A program made the position numbers and the translations under genes. Positions 45,676 to 56,780 of a stretch of DNA of 64,000 bases are shown piece after piece; position 1 is the stretch's first letter, and every line of letters starts with the position of its first letter. The stretch comes from Ariolimax columbianus. Its lineage: Eukaryota > Mollusca > Gastropoda > Stylommatophora > Arionidae. The DNA is taken from positions 63,191,157-63,255,156 of the forward strand of contig JAVGWX010000013.1 of NCBI GenBank assembly GCA_036924085.1, read 5' to 3'. Below the pieces are notes generated by a model. It ran no database searches, was not told where the DNA came from, and saw only the letters and a program-made list of their open reading frames with translations.

Positions 45676-45944
45676 GCAAAGTCTCGCATCTGTGCCTTAC
45701 CGTCTGGAAGATTCGTCCTCATGATCTTTTTGTCATGTTTAGAGAATATAAAGAAAGAGAAATGAAAGGAACAAAACAGCGAAAGGAGAATGAAAATCCT
45801 GGCAAGCAAACGTATGCAATGTACTGAAACTACATAAACGTACATAGGTGTCACGGCAAAAAGAAACACTGCAATTATTGAGCGGAACCCGATATAACAG
45901 ATTTCGGATTTATGCTGCTGAGCAAATAATAATACAATAATGTA

Positions 45945-46679
45945 CGAGGGGTGTTCAAATAATACCGGACCAAAATGCAACAAGCGAACATATGTACGGC
46001 GTGCATAATGACGTCACTTCAAGTGTAAACAGCACATACCAGCCGTCAAGTTTGCAAAATTGTATTATCCTCCAACCAATAGTTTCCTCAGCAAACCGTT
46101 AAAAAACATGCGGGTGTGATACGGAATCCGTCCAGAGTTGATCAGCAAGCGATGATTCGGGTTGTAACAGCTAAAGGATGTCGACCAGTTGACATTAATC
46201 GTAGAACGCAGGCAGTGTATGGTGACAAAAGTGTGGCAAACTTAAGTTCTGGTGACGGTCCACCCGAATTGCTGCATCAATTTACGCGATGGCATCTTCT
46301 GACGCAACAATATGCACCTGACCTTGTGTCGGAAGATCTTTCGTTAACTCACGCCATTCCTTAAACATCGTTGTTCAGTTCTTCACTGTTGTCTTCGACA
46401 CACTTTTCTCACCATAAACTGTCTGCATTCTTCGATGAATGCCAACTGGTCGACATCTCTTAGCTGTTAGAAACCGAATCACCGCTCGCTGATCAACTCT
46501 GAACGGATTACGCATCACACCCGCCACGTTTTGAACGGTCTGCTGAGGAAACTATGAGTCGGAGAATAATGACATTTTGCAAACTTGACGGTTGGTATGT
46601 GCTGTTTGCATTAGAAGTGACGTCATCATACGCATCGTATTCATGCAGTTAGGTCCCGGTTTTATTTGGACACGCCTCG
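45945..46679. mobile_element. foldback element made of two inverted mariner 5' ends
   Basis: TA at 45943-45944 and 46680-46681 flanks a 735-bp element, as expected for a mariner target-site duplication. The outer ends are CGAGGGGTGTTCAAATAA and, inverted, CGAGGCGTGTCCAAATAA. The similarity extends inward for about 290 bp on each side (45945-46241 against 46391-46679). Each arm therefore carries the same mariner start: terminal repeat, leader and transposase N-terminus. The minus arm reads NPFRVDQRAVIRFLTAKR and then VYGEKSVSKTTVKN-stop, with TGA where Trp is expected. The plus arm reads VDQQAMIRVVTAKGCRPVDI. The catalytic D,D,D region is absent, so movement would need a transposase in trans. 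Confidence 0.9.
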
Positions 46680-46954
46680 TACATTAGTTTGAACAGGATG
46701 GGGTAAATTTGTAGTTTTGGTCTGTCTAAAGCTATTATGCGAACAAGCTGTATGCAGAATATGTCTATCATTTTTGAATTGTGACTTTATTTATTAAATA
46801 ATAAAGCAATCCTTACAATGAAAAAAGGGCTTTTATGGATAGAGGAGTTGACAGAAAACAGAAGGACATAAATGGGAACAGAAATTTGAGCTAATAATAA
46901 ATTATAACAATGAGTCTTAGTAGTACATGTTTGTGAAATTACTGGTACAGAATC

Positions 46955-47625
46955 GAGCTTAACTTAACTTAACTTAACTTAACTTAACGTCTTTATACTG
47001 GTTTAGAAGACCCTGCAGAGTCTGTATACAACCTGTTACATTTACATCACCTTGCTCTAAAAGCTATGCGCATCCAGTTTATTCTTAAATGCATTAACTG
47101 TCCATGCCTCCACTACCTCCCCTGGCAATGCATTCCACGCAGACACCACTCTCTGACTAAAAAAATATTTCCTAATATCTAATCTGGACCTCTCTTTAGT
47201 CAGCTTGTAGCTATGCCCTCTTGTTATTGTAGGTGGCTGTATTTAAAAAAAAAAAGTGTTGTAGTCTAATGAATCCATTTCTCTGATCATCTTATAAACC
47301 TGTTTTAAGTCACCACGAATTCTTCTCTCTTCGAGACACTGTAGGCCGGTTTGTCTGAGTCGTTCCACATAACTGTAATTCTGGAATCCCATTTTCATCT
47401 TTGTCGCTCTTTTTTGTATTCTTTCCAGCATGTTTATATCCCCTCTATGATAAGGACTCCACACCTATACACAGTACTCCAATCTAGGTCTAACTAAAGC
47501 TTTATACAGTTTGACGATCACTTCCTTGCTCCTATATTTAATATTTCTTTTTATCATCCCTAACATTGCATTTGCTGTCGCTAGGAACAATCGTTTCTCA
47601 AATACAGAGTTGATAGCTCTAAAAC
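46955..47625 (-). mobile_element. CR1/L2-like LINE 3' end, nearly complete tail
   Basis: The minus strand reads a TIYRSKEVIVKLYKALVRPR-like block in broken frame, then MLERIQKRATKMKMGFQNYS, GLQCLEERRIRGDLKQVYKM, then [14 protein letters not shown] sequence and a CR1 terminus. It ends in six TTAAG-type repeats (46956-46986). A run of 11 A (plus strand, 47243-47253) disrupts the frame. It gives the template for the broken copies at 41075-41640, 54430 and 63930. Confidence 0.92.
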
Positions 47626-47734
47626 TGTTCTTTATAGAGGTTTACAAAACACAAGAAAATTGCGCAAGATAAAAACTTATTTCGTGTCAGCCATAAAGTT
47701 GATTAATATAGCCCCGTAACTGGTAGGTGCAGTG

Positions 47735-48430
47735 TAAACTGTATTGGAGCAAGGGCTTCAACAGAAGGAACAAAGCTAACGGCCAGGAACTCGAAGTGGT
47801 TGACCGTTTTAAATATCTTGGGTCCATTGTCAGTGATGAAGGATCAAAATGTGAGGTGTTGGCCAGAATAGAACAGACAATAGCGGCGCTTGCACGGCTT
47901 AACAAAATCTGGCAAGAAAAACGGTTAGCACTTCGCACGAAAATCAGTTTAATGCGTATACTGGACCTGTCAATATTCCTCTGTGCTTGTGAGACATGGA
48001 CAGTTACAGCTGACCTTCAACGAAGGATTTAGGCCTTGGAGATGAGATGTTTCCGAACACTTTTAAACGTCACGTACAAACATCGAGTTACAAATGAGGA
48101 AATACGAGATAGAATTACAAAGGCAATATGGTCTTTCGAAGATCTCTTGGCAACTGTTGTCAAAAGAAGAAAACTCGCTTGGTATGGTCACATATCGAGA
48201 TCAAATGGTCTTGCAAATACAATTCTCCACGGAAAGGTGTAAGGCAGACGACGATGAGGCCGTTCCAAAAAGAGGTGGGGGGACAACATAAAAGAATGGA
48301 CCGATCTCCGACCAGAAGGGTCACAGGCAGCGGCATCTGTCAGGGAAGGATGGCGTGGCGTTGTGAGGATGTCTTCATGTGTGCCCCAACAACCTCACCG
48401 GTTACGGGATGACCTGACCTAACATGACCT
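47735..48430 (+). mobile_element. LINE fragment with natural 3' end and TGACC tail
   Basis: Reads GQELEVVDRFKYLGSIVSDE, then CACETWTVTADLQRRI-stop, then MRCFRTLLNVTYKHRVTNEE and LAWYGHISRSNGLANTILHG. After a frameshift it follows the region that ends SSCVPQ...DDLT in the copy at 28263. The end GATGACCTGACCTAACATGA carries the same TGACC tail. RT motifs A-C are missing. Confidence 0.9.
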
Positions 48431-48439
48431 ATAGAGTTG

Positions 48440-48592
48440 TTTACCTGGTTTTTCTCATTCGTTCATGGCACTCTCATGTATGGAAGCAAGACTTGGAGCT
48501 CTTACACTAAGCAGAGACGACGGCTCAACATCTTTCCCATGAAGTATCTGAGGCGTATATTGGAGGTTGGGTGGCAAGAGTGCAAGAGATGG
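48440..48592 (+). mobile_element. LINE post-RT fragment
   Basis: Reads GTLMYGSKTWSSYTKQRRRL then FPMKYLRRILEVGWQECKRW, the YGSETWT region with the connector after it. It breaks at the GATA array. Confidence 0.75.
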
Positions 48593-48712
48593 ATAGATAG
48601 ATAGAAAGATGGATGGATGGATGGATGGATGGATGGATGGATAGATAGATAGATAGATCGATAGATAAGATAGATAGATAAGATAGATAGAAAGATAGAT
48701 AGATAGATATAT

Positions 48713-48771
<59 letters not shown>

Positions 48772-48933
48772 GATAGATAGATAGATAGATAGATAAGATA
48801 GATAAGATAGATAGATAGATATAAATATAAGATAGATAATATAGATAAGATAGATAGATAAATAAGATAGATAAGATATATATATAGATAAGATAGATAA
48901 GATAGATAAGATAGATAAGATAGATAGATAGAT

Positions 48934-48972
<39 letters not shown>

Positions 48973-49008
48973 GATAGATAGATAAGATAGATATATAGAT
49001 AGATAGAT

Positions 49009-49071
<63 letters not shown>

Positions 49072-49091
49072 GATAGATAGATAATATAGAT

Positions 49092-49166
<75 letters not shown>

Positions 49167-49432
49167 GATAGATAAGATATATAGATAGCTAATATAGATA
49201 AGATAGATAGATAAGATAGATAAGATAGATAGATAAGATAGATAGATAGATAGATAGATAGATAAGATAGATAGATAAGATAGAAAAGATAGATAGATAG
49301 AAAAGATAGATAAGATAGATACGATAGATAGATAGATAGATAAGATAGATAGATAGATAAGATAGATAGATAAGATAGATAGATAAGATAGATAGATAGA
49401 TAAGATATATAGATAAGATAGATAAGATAGAT
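48593..49432. repeat. GATA / AAGATA array
   Basis: About 840 bp of GATA units with regular insertion of an extra A (AGATAAGATAG). A GGAT block lies at the left end. Minus-strand Tyr-Leu-Ile pseudo-frames are artefacts. Confidence 0.97.
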
Positions 49433-49493
49433 AGCAACATAGTTAAAATTATAACGATTGCTATGCATAAACACTTACCTGGTGATACTTTTT

Positions 49494-49682
49494 ATCCTCC
49501 CTCTCTCGTCTCGAGCCGCCCGACCACAGTGGTAAGTCAAGGACAAGACGACTATAAGGCGACTACGAGATGCAGGGGAATCCGCATCAAGGACCTGTGA
49601 AAAAGGCGGCGGAGTCCGGTGTCGAACCCACACCACCTGATCACGAAGCCGACGGCTTAACCATTTCGCCACGGAATCCCCT
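49494..49682 (-). mobile_element. SINE-B, tRNA-derived
   Basis: The minus strand starts GGGATTCCGTGGCGAAATGG, with box B GGGTTCGACACC, and ends CGGCTCGAGACGAGAGAGGG. Very similar over its whole length to 40198-40384. Confidence 0.9.
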
Positions 49683-50075
49683 AGGAAACTAGTTATAATT
49701 CGTTTAATTTATGCATTTTGGGAGAGTGATGGAGAGAGAGATAGGTCGTGAACGAATGCAGTAAAAATGTATTAGTAAAATCATAGCTCGCATTTATAGC
49801 CAGGGAACAAATATCCCCGTATGTCAGTACACAGATAATCGTTTATTTCAAAACTAAAACCAAACGTGATTTGTAGAACCCTAACAACTCAATATTGCCA
49901 ATACATGTTTATGTTTTCTACCGGCCTATGAAAATTGCACTTGACAGATTGGACAAAGAACCATGCTAGAAGTTGCTCAGGCACTATGGAGATCTATTGA
50001 AGTTCGCTAACATAATTGTCTGGATTATTCTCTGGATTATTAAGATATAAACATCAAATGGCCAATCCTAGATTA
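49683..50075. other. unassigned stretch
   Basis: AT-rich sequence with no recognised family. Confidence 0.45.
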
Positions 50076-50086
50076 TATTGGATTTG

Positions 50087-50445
50087 GCTTGGCTTGGCTT
50101 CGTTCGTTCTGAATCTCCCGCTACCAAACCCTGAAAGGGCTTAAGTAACAGAATGTAGTCCAGAGAACGGAATGTGTTGTGTCGTAGTTTACAGCTTGAC
50201 TGCGATATTTGCACCTTTCGGACCAATACATCCGACTTCAGCAATCATTTATTGAGTACCGGGTTAGCATTCCCTCTTCGATCCCTTCTCCTTAGCCAGT
50301 CTGCTCTGTTGTAGCCTGTTATCCAGGATCACCGCGTGGAGGTGTAGAAGGGTCTTGGCAGCTTTTGTTCACTGGCCCTGACGTTAGCAGTCAGCTATGG
50401 GTCGCTGACTACTGCAGCTCATCCGCTGCTCAGCATCTTGATCCC
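50087..50445 (-). mobile_element. SINE-C with perfect 11-bp TSD, AAGCC tail
   Basis: TATTGGATTTG occurs at 50076-50086 and 50446-50456. The insert is a complete SINE-C (359 bp) in reverse orientation with two to three tail pentamers. Best full-length copy in the window. Confidence 0.97.
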
Positions 50446-50679
50446 TATTGGATTTGACAAAAGTAACTTGCTGACTTTATCAATGACTGCTTTCCTGTTC
50501 CATAAACACAATCAAAATAGAATATGTAAATCGATAAAATCAAAACAAAACAGATACAAGAATTTAGATATTTGGAAATTGTTTTTACTGAGGATTGCGG
50601 ACTTGACAGAGAGCTAGAGACGTGAGTACAGAGGATAAACGTTGTCACCTATCAGCTGTCTCCATTACTTAAGATACCC

Positions 50680-51130
50680 CAAGATTTGCTTCCAAGTAAC
50701 AAAGCAGACGACAAATAGTATCTTCAGCACCACCCTGTGCTATCGGTGCCAGACATGGACATTGAATAAGGCCCAGGAGCGAAAGTTAGCCACAAGCGAA
50801 ATGCCGTGCCTACGAAAGGTCACTAACAACACTAAGAGACAGACGCAGAAATTCGAATAATACGTAGATGGTTGGAACGATTCCCTGCATACAGTACATC
50901 GATCAACAGAGAATGAATTGGTTTGGCCTCATTGTGAGAATGCAAGCAGGCCACATTGTTCATGCAACCTTCTACAGGAGAACGTCAGAAAGACTGGCAA
51001 GAGGTAGACCGAGGAAACGGTGGATAGACACCGTAAACGAGACATGCTGTAAAATGGTTAAAAATGTTACTCGAGCCACGAGAGAATCGAAAGACAAATA
51101 CATACCACGACACTGGGCTACAACCGGATA
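50680..51130 (+). mobile_element. LINE 3' end, founder of the adjoining satellite
   Basis: Frames read CYRCQTWTLNKAQERKLATS, then DQQRMNWFGLIVRMQAGHIV and RGRPRKRWIDTVNETC, ending RHWATTG-stop at about 51131. The last 45 bp (GACAAATACATACCACGACA onward) are the first unit of the 51105-53635 array. RT motifs are absent. Confidence 0.88.
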
Positions 51131-53635
51131 GAAAGTGAGACGACACTGGGCTACAACCTGGTAGAAAGTGAGACGACACTGGGCTACAACCGGATAGAAA
51201 GTGAGACGACACTGGGCTACAACCGGATAGAAAGTGAGACAACACAAGATACATGTATACCACGACACTGGGCTACAACCGGATAGAAAGTGAGACGACA
51301 CAAGACAAATGTATACCACGCACTGGGCTATAACCTGGTAGAAAGTGAGACGACACAAGACAAATGTATACCACGACACTGGGCTACAACCGGATAGAAA
51401 GTGAGACGACACAAGACAAATGTATACCACGCACTGGGCTTCAACCTGGTAGAAAGTGAGACGACACGAGACAAATGTATACCACGACACTGGGCTACAA
51501 CCTGGTAGAAAGTGAGACGACACAAGACAAATGTATACCACGTACTGGGCTACAACCGGATAGAAAGTGAGACGACACAAGACAAATGTATACCACGACA
51601 CTGGGCTATAACCTGGTAGAAAGTGAGACGACACAAGACAAATGTATACCACGACACTGGGCTACAACCGGATAGAAAGTGAGACGACACAAGACAAATG
51701 TATACCACGCACTGGGCTTCAACCTGGTAGAAAGTGAGACGACACGAGACAAATGTATACCACGACACTGGGCTACAACCTGGTAGAAAGTGAGACGACA
51801 CAAGACAAATGTATACCACGTACTGGGCTACAACCGGATAGAAAGTGAGACGACACAAGACAAATGTATACCACGCACTGGGCTACAACCTGGTAGAAAG
51901 TGAGACGACACAAGATTAATGTATACCACGACACTGGGCTACAACCGGATAGAAAGTGAGACGACACAAGATACATGTATACCACGACACTGGGCTACAA
52001 CCGGATAGAAAGTGAGACGACACAAGACAAATGTATACCACGCACTGGGCTATAACCTGGTAGAAAGTGAGACGACACAAGACAAATGTATACCACGACA
52101 CTGGGCTACAACCGGATAGAAAGTAAGACGACACAAGACAAATGTATACCACGCACTGGGCTTCAACCTAGTAGAAAGTGAGACGACACGAGACAAATGT
52201 ATACCACGACACTGGGCTACAACCTGGTAGAAAGTGAGACGACACAAGACAAATGTATACCACGTACTGGGCTACAACCGGATAGAAAGTGAGACGACAC
52301 AAGACAAATGTATACCACGCACTGGGCTAAAACCTGGTAGAAAGTGAGACGACACAAGACAAATGTATACCACGACACTGGGCTACAACCGGATAGAAAG
52401 TGAGACGACACAAGATAAATGTATACCACGCACTGGGCTACAACCTGGTAGAAAGTGAGACGACACAAGACAAATGTATACCACGACACTGGGCTACAAC
52501 CGGATAGAAAGTGAGACGACACAAGACAAATGTATACCACGCACTGGGCTACAACCTGGTAGAAAGTGAGACGACACAAGATTAATGTATACCACGACAC
52601 TGGGCTACAACCGGATAGAAAGTGAGACGACACAAGATACATGTATACCACGACACTGTGCTACAACGGGATAGAAAGTGAGACGACACAAGACAAATGT
52701 ATACCACGACACTGGGCTACAACCGGATAGAGAGTGAGACGACACATGACAAATGTATACCACGACATTGGGCTACATCCGGATAGAAAGTGAGACGACA
52801 CAAGACAAATGTATACCACGACACTGGGCTACAACCTGGTAGAAAGTGAGACGACACAAGATTAATGTATACCACGACACTGGGCTACAGACGGATAGAA
52901 AGTGAGACGACACAAGATACATGTATACCACGACACTGGGCTACAACCGGATAGAAAGTGAGACGACACAAGAGAAATGTATACCACGACACTGGGCTAC
53001 AACCTGGTAGAAAGTGAGACGACACAAGACAAATGTATACCACGACACTGGGCTACAACCGGATAGAAAGTGAGACGACACAAGACAAATGTATACCACG
53101 CACTGGACTACAACCTGGTAGAAAGTGAGACGACACAAGATTAATGTATACCACGACACTGGGCTACAACCGGATAGAAAGTGAGACAACACAAGACAAA
53201 TGTATACCACGACACTGGGCTACAACCGGATAGAAAGTGAGACGACACAAGACAAATGTATACCACGCACTGGGCTACAACCTGGTAGAAAGTGAGACGA
53301 CACAAGATTAATTTATACCACGACACTGGGCTACAACCGGATAGAAAGTGAGACGACACAAGACAAATGTATACCACGACACTGGGCTACAACCGGATAG
53401 AAAGTGAGACGACACCAGACAAATGTATACCACGCACTGGGCTACAACCTGGTAGAAAGTGAGACGACACAAGATTAATTTATACCACGACACTGGGCTA
53501 CAACCGGATAGAAAGTGAGACGACACAAGACAAATGTATACCACGACACTGGGCTACAGACGGATAGAAAGTGAGACGACACCAGACAAATGTATACCAC
53601 GCACTGGGCTACAACCGGGTAGAAAGTGAAACGAC
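51105..53635. repeat. 55/56-bp satellite, about 45 copies
   Basis: The unit reads GACAAATGTATACCACGACA, CTGGGCTACAACCGGATAGA, AAGTGAGACGACACAA (56 bp), alternating with a 55-bp form (CCACGCACTGGGCTACAACC and TGGTAGAAAG). Near 51131-51230 a 33-bp short form occurs, which fits deletion between two ACGACAC words in the 56-bp unit. Higher-order spacing of about 167, 278 and 444 bp is visible in matching variant series. The first unit is the LINE C-terminus next to it. Confidence 0.96.
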
Positions 53636-53711
53636 AAAATAAGAAGAGAAAACGAACGGTGACACACATTAGGACTGAGAAAACACAGATAAATATCCCA
53701 GACTAAAACTA

Positions 53712-54062
53712 AAACATCATCATCATCATGTAGCATGTGATTGATAGAACGTCACTCTCATCACAGCCATAGTCGTCTGCTTCATGTTCATATTTAGGGT
53801 GTCCTTGATGCCTTGTGTTCATCTATGCCTTGGTCGACATCTGGCTCGTCTTCCTGCAACAATTTCCTCCACAACTACTTTTTCCAGTCGGGACTTGATG
53901 TGGCCGAAAAACCTCAGTTTCCGAGACATAACGTGGTTTAGGCGCTAGTTCTCTTAGACACTCAGATCATGTAGGCTAGCTGTTTCTGCTATTTCATTTA
54001 CCCAAGGTATTGTTATAATTTTTCTGTAGCTGTTCTTTGATAAAACACCTTGGAAGCACTGA
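53712..54062 (-). mobile_element. LINE 3' end with GATGAT tail
   Basis: The minus strand reads RKLRFFGHIKSRLEKVVVEE, AGRRARCRPRHR, then MKQTTMAVMRVTFYQSHAT-stop, followed by the GATGATGAT tail (53714-53729). Same ending (FY-x-x-HAT) and tail as 32236-33032. Confidence 0.88.
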
Positions 54063-54111
54063 CGCTATTTTGTATATGAGCTGCGCACCTGCATGTCACA
54101 CTTAGCGTCTG

Positions 54112-54355
54112 CTATCTTAGTGGTCTCGAGGTAAGGTATCTGCCTTGGTTGCTGGAGGTCACGTGTTCGAATTACGGCGGAGACCGGTATTTTATTCTCA
54201 TGGATTTTCTGGTAAAAATTCCTCTGATCTCTGAGCAGTGCGATCGGACTCCTGTGTTCAGTGTCGAGCACGATAACAATTCTTTGGCAGCTGGAAATCG
54301 AAAATATTAGGCTTAATGGCCGCAGCCCGGACAAAATTAAAATTAAAAACCTACC
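54112..54355 (+). mobile_element. SINE-D, near full-length reference copy
   Basis: Head TTAGTGGTCTCGAGGTAAGG (box A-like), box B-like GTGTTCGAATTAC about 35 bp on, GGAGACCGG, then the family body (TTTTCTGGTAAAAATTCCTC, TCTGAGCAGTGCGATCGGAC, GGCAGCTGGAAATCGAAAAT). It ends AAAATTAAAATTAAAAACC. Confidence 0.9.
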
Positions 54356-54429
54356 CAAGTTATCTGTACCTTTCCCCTATAGATGGCACCGAACTGGCTG
54401 TGGGTCCACATAGCTCTAGTGTTTGAGTC

Positions 54430-54540
54430 TATTAAGATGGACTCGCACATCGGTTAAACTATCCTCCAAGAAACTGGTTGTATACACTGTATAGTATTCT
54501 AAACCAGTATAAAAACGTTGTTAAGGTAAGTTAAGTTAAT
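54430..54540 (+). mobile_element. CR1/L2-like LINE 3' tail
   Basis: GGTTGTATACACTGTATAGT, CTAAACCAGTATAAAAACGT and a GGTAAGTTAAGTTAA end match the 3' tails at 41300 and 46955 in reverse complement. Confidence 0.85.
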
Positions 54541-55048
54541 TAATCATCTACAAATCTGGATGCTGCTGGCACACAATGACACCTCCAGGAACGTTCAACT
54601 ATATGTTTCATCTACCCTATATCAGTGTGCGACTTACTTATAGACCTACCCTCGGATACTCATATTTGAAATCACCAATCTTCAAGCTTTATGCTTATTT
54701 TTGTTTTTGCATTTTCACAAAACATTTCAACAACCTCTTAATAATTGATTGGGTCTGGTGGGGGTTCCAGTCCCAGAGACGAACACCACTGACTTAACCG
54801 ACAAATCGTATGCAAATATTGTGGGACAAATTATCTCCTTCGACTGGCTGTCCGCTGTCTATATGCACTTCCTCCTGGCTGTATTTACCCCCCCCCCCCC
54901 ACCCCCTTTCCCAATCTTTTGGGCTCGTAATCCTTCAAATTGGCTTTCTCCCTTTCTCCGCGCCTAAGAGGCAGGGGCGTCGCATCCTTGTGTATATACG
55001 TCGAGAATCAATTTGGGGTTTCTTTGCGCCTTCCTGTCTGCTCTTGAG
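54541..55048. other. unassigned stretch with C13 run
   Basis: Contains 13 consecutive C at 54888-54900. No gene or repeat family recognised. Confidence 0.45.
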
Positions 55049-55413
55049 TCAATACACGTGAATGGACACAACTGTCTGAATCCTGTATGAAAACCCTTTA
55101 TGTGCGTTTCTGTAGTCCGAGTTTGCTAAGCAATTCTTTTAACGTTATTTCAGATAGGAGGAACTGTGTTGTTGTTGCTGCTGATGATGCTGCTGTTGTT
55201 GTTGTCTTTGTTGCACGTAGCTATTCACGCTAAGTTAAGTTGACTCTTCACAACGTTTCTTTTTTAGCCGGTTACAGTGGCTCTTCTTACATCCTAAGGC
55301 ATATACTTGAGAAGGTGAACCTGGATGAAATGCAATCCGAGGCTTCGCAGTAAGCTGATCACCAAGGGTAATATTATGTCTATTCCCACCTTGTTGGCCA
55401 GACTGCTGTAACA
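55049..55413 (+). repeat. Rep-J copy
   Basis: From GAGTCAATACACGTGAATGG through GTTTGCTAAGCAATTCTTTT, TTGCACGTAGCTATTCACGC and CAATCCGAGGCTTCGCAGTA to CCACCTTGTTGGCCAGACTG. The reverse complement is at 59013-59362. The last third resembles Rep-F, so the families may be related. Confidence 0.87.
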
Positions 55414-55610
55414 CAGCCTGTTTCCAGGAGCATGCAAATGAAGCCAATCATAGCACAACACCTGGACGGGAGTTAGGGGAGAGGGGGACGAGGGAGGGGG
55501 GGGGGAATGGACCAGTATGTTTGTTGTTATTGTTTAATGTCCACAATGAGTAGATGTACTTCTTGGTACGCCCTGAGAAAGACGTTAAGTAACGGTTTGT
55601 TGCAGTTTTC

Positions 55611-56562
55611 GAGGTTCTCTGTGGCGAAGTGGTCAAGCCGTTTGCCTTGCGTTCAAAGTGTCGGGGTTCGAATTCGAGCTGGGATGATCGGTTCATGATG
55701 TCAATGTTTCGGGATTTCCCTGGGTTGATCGCTGGGTTGATCACTGGATTGATCGTTTGATTGATCTCTGGGTTGATCGATCGCTGGGTTGATCGATCTC
55801 TGGATTGATCAATGGGTTGATCTCTGGATTGATCATTGGGTTGATCTCTGGATTGATCACTGGGTTGATCTCTGGGTTGATATATGGGTTGATCACTGGG
55901 TTGATCGATTGTGGGTTGATTTCTGGGTTGATCGTTGGGTTGATCGTTGGGTTGATCTCTGGGTTGATTGATCGCTGGGTTGATCGATCTCTGGATTGAT
56001 CAATGGGTTGATCTCTGGATTGATCATTGGGTTGATCTCTGGATTGATCACTGGGTTGATCTCTGGGTTGATATATGGGTTGATCACTGGGATGGTATAT
56101 GGGTTGATCACTGGGTTGATCACTGGGTTGATCTCTGTGTTGATCGATTGCTGGGTTAATTTCTGGGTTGATCGTTGGGTTGGTCTCTGGGTTGATTGAT
56201 CGCTGGGTTGATCGATCTCTGGATTGATCACTGGATTGATCTCTGGGTTGATATATGGGTTGATCACTGGGTTGATATATGGGTTGATCACTGGGTTGAT
56301 CTCAGGGTTGATCGATCGCTGGGTTGATCGATCGCTGGGTTGATCGATTGCTGGGTTGATTTTTGGGTTGATCGTTGGGTTGATCCTTGGTTTGATCATT
56401 GGGTTGATCGATCGCTGGGTTGATTGATCGCTGGGTTGATCGATCGCTCGGTTGATTGATCGCTTGGTTGATCGACCGCTGGGTTGATCTCTGGGTTGAT
56501 CGTTCGGTTGATCTCTGGAACCCACGAAGTTGGTGCTTTTTGTCGAACTCATGTATTTAACC
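55611..56562 (+). mobile_element. SINE-G, tRNA-headed insertion carrying a GATC-rich array
   Basis: The head reads CTCTGTGGCGAAGTGGTCAA (box A-like) with GGGGTTCGAATTCG (box B-like). Its first part resembles the SINE-B head. After TTTCGGGATTTCCCTGGG the body is occupied by the TTGATC array, then GAACCCACGAAGTTGGTGCT and GTATTTAACC. A 12- to 15-bp TSD with one mismatch flanks the whole. Confidence 0.83.
55711..56517. repeat. GGGTTGATC minisatellite inside SINE-G
   Basis: Units of 12 to 20 bp built from TTGATCTCTGG, TTGATCACTGG, TTGATATATGGG and TTGATCGATCGCTGGG. A higher-order period of 191 bp is visible (the series starting near 55805 returns at 55996). GATC is present in most units. Trp-Val-Asp and Asn-Pro-Ile pseudo-frames are artefacts. 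Confidence 0.96.
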
Positions 56563-56780
56563 TTTGTTGTAGTTTTCCTCACATCCCGAGCGTGCTGATG
56601 AAGGTAGGTAGAAATTCTCCTGGTGGCTGTGCTATGATTGGCCTCACTTGCGTGTTCCTCACAACTCGGGGATCACATCGATCCCTCACCGCGTTGTCCA
56701 GGCTGCCATGCTAAACAACCCGTTTCCAGAAAGGACTACGGGCGAGGTGGGGTCAACCAATATATTTTGCCTTGCAGGTA

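Larger units (their letters stand above)
55515..56780 (+). repeat. Rep-F copy split by a 950-bp insertion
   Basis: The left part (55515-55610) carries CCACAATGAGTAG and GAGAAAGACGTTAAGTAACG. The right part (56578-56780) carries CTCACATCCCGAGCGTGCTG and CACATCGATCCCTCACC. TTTGTTG[C/T]AGTTTTC occurs at both junctions (ending at 55610 and at 56577), the duplicated target site of SINE-G. Confidence 0.88.

Noticed and set aside
46116..46364. 82-codon plus-strand frame as a possible intact gene.
   Set aside because: It is the plus arm of the mariner foldback. It only covers the transposase N-terminus and then reads into the opposite arm.
48455..49474. 339-codon frame rich in Tyr-Leu-Ser-Ile, and a similar one at 45084-45983.
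   Set aside because: Produced by GATA arrays; no conserved domain outside the repeats.
55893..56582. 229-codon minus-strand frame rich in Asn-Pro-Ile and Asp-Gln-Pro.
   Set aside because: Comes from the TTGATC minisatellite inside SINE-G.
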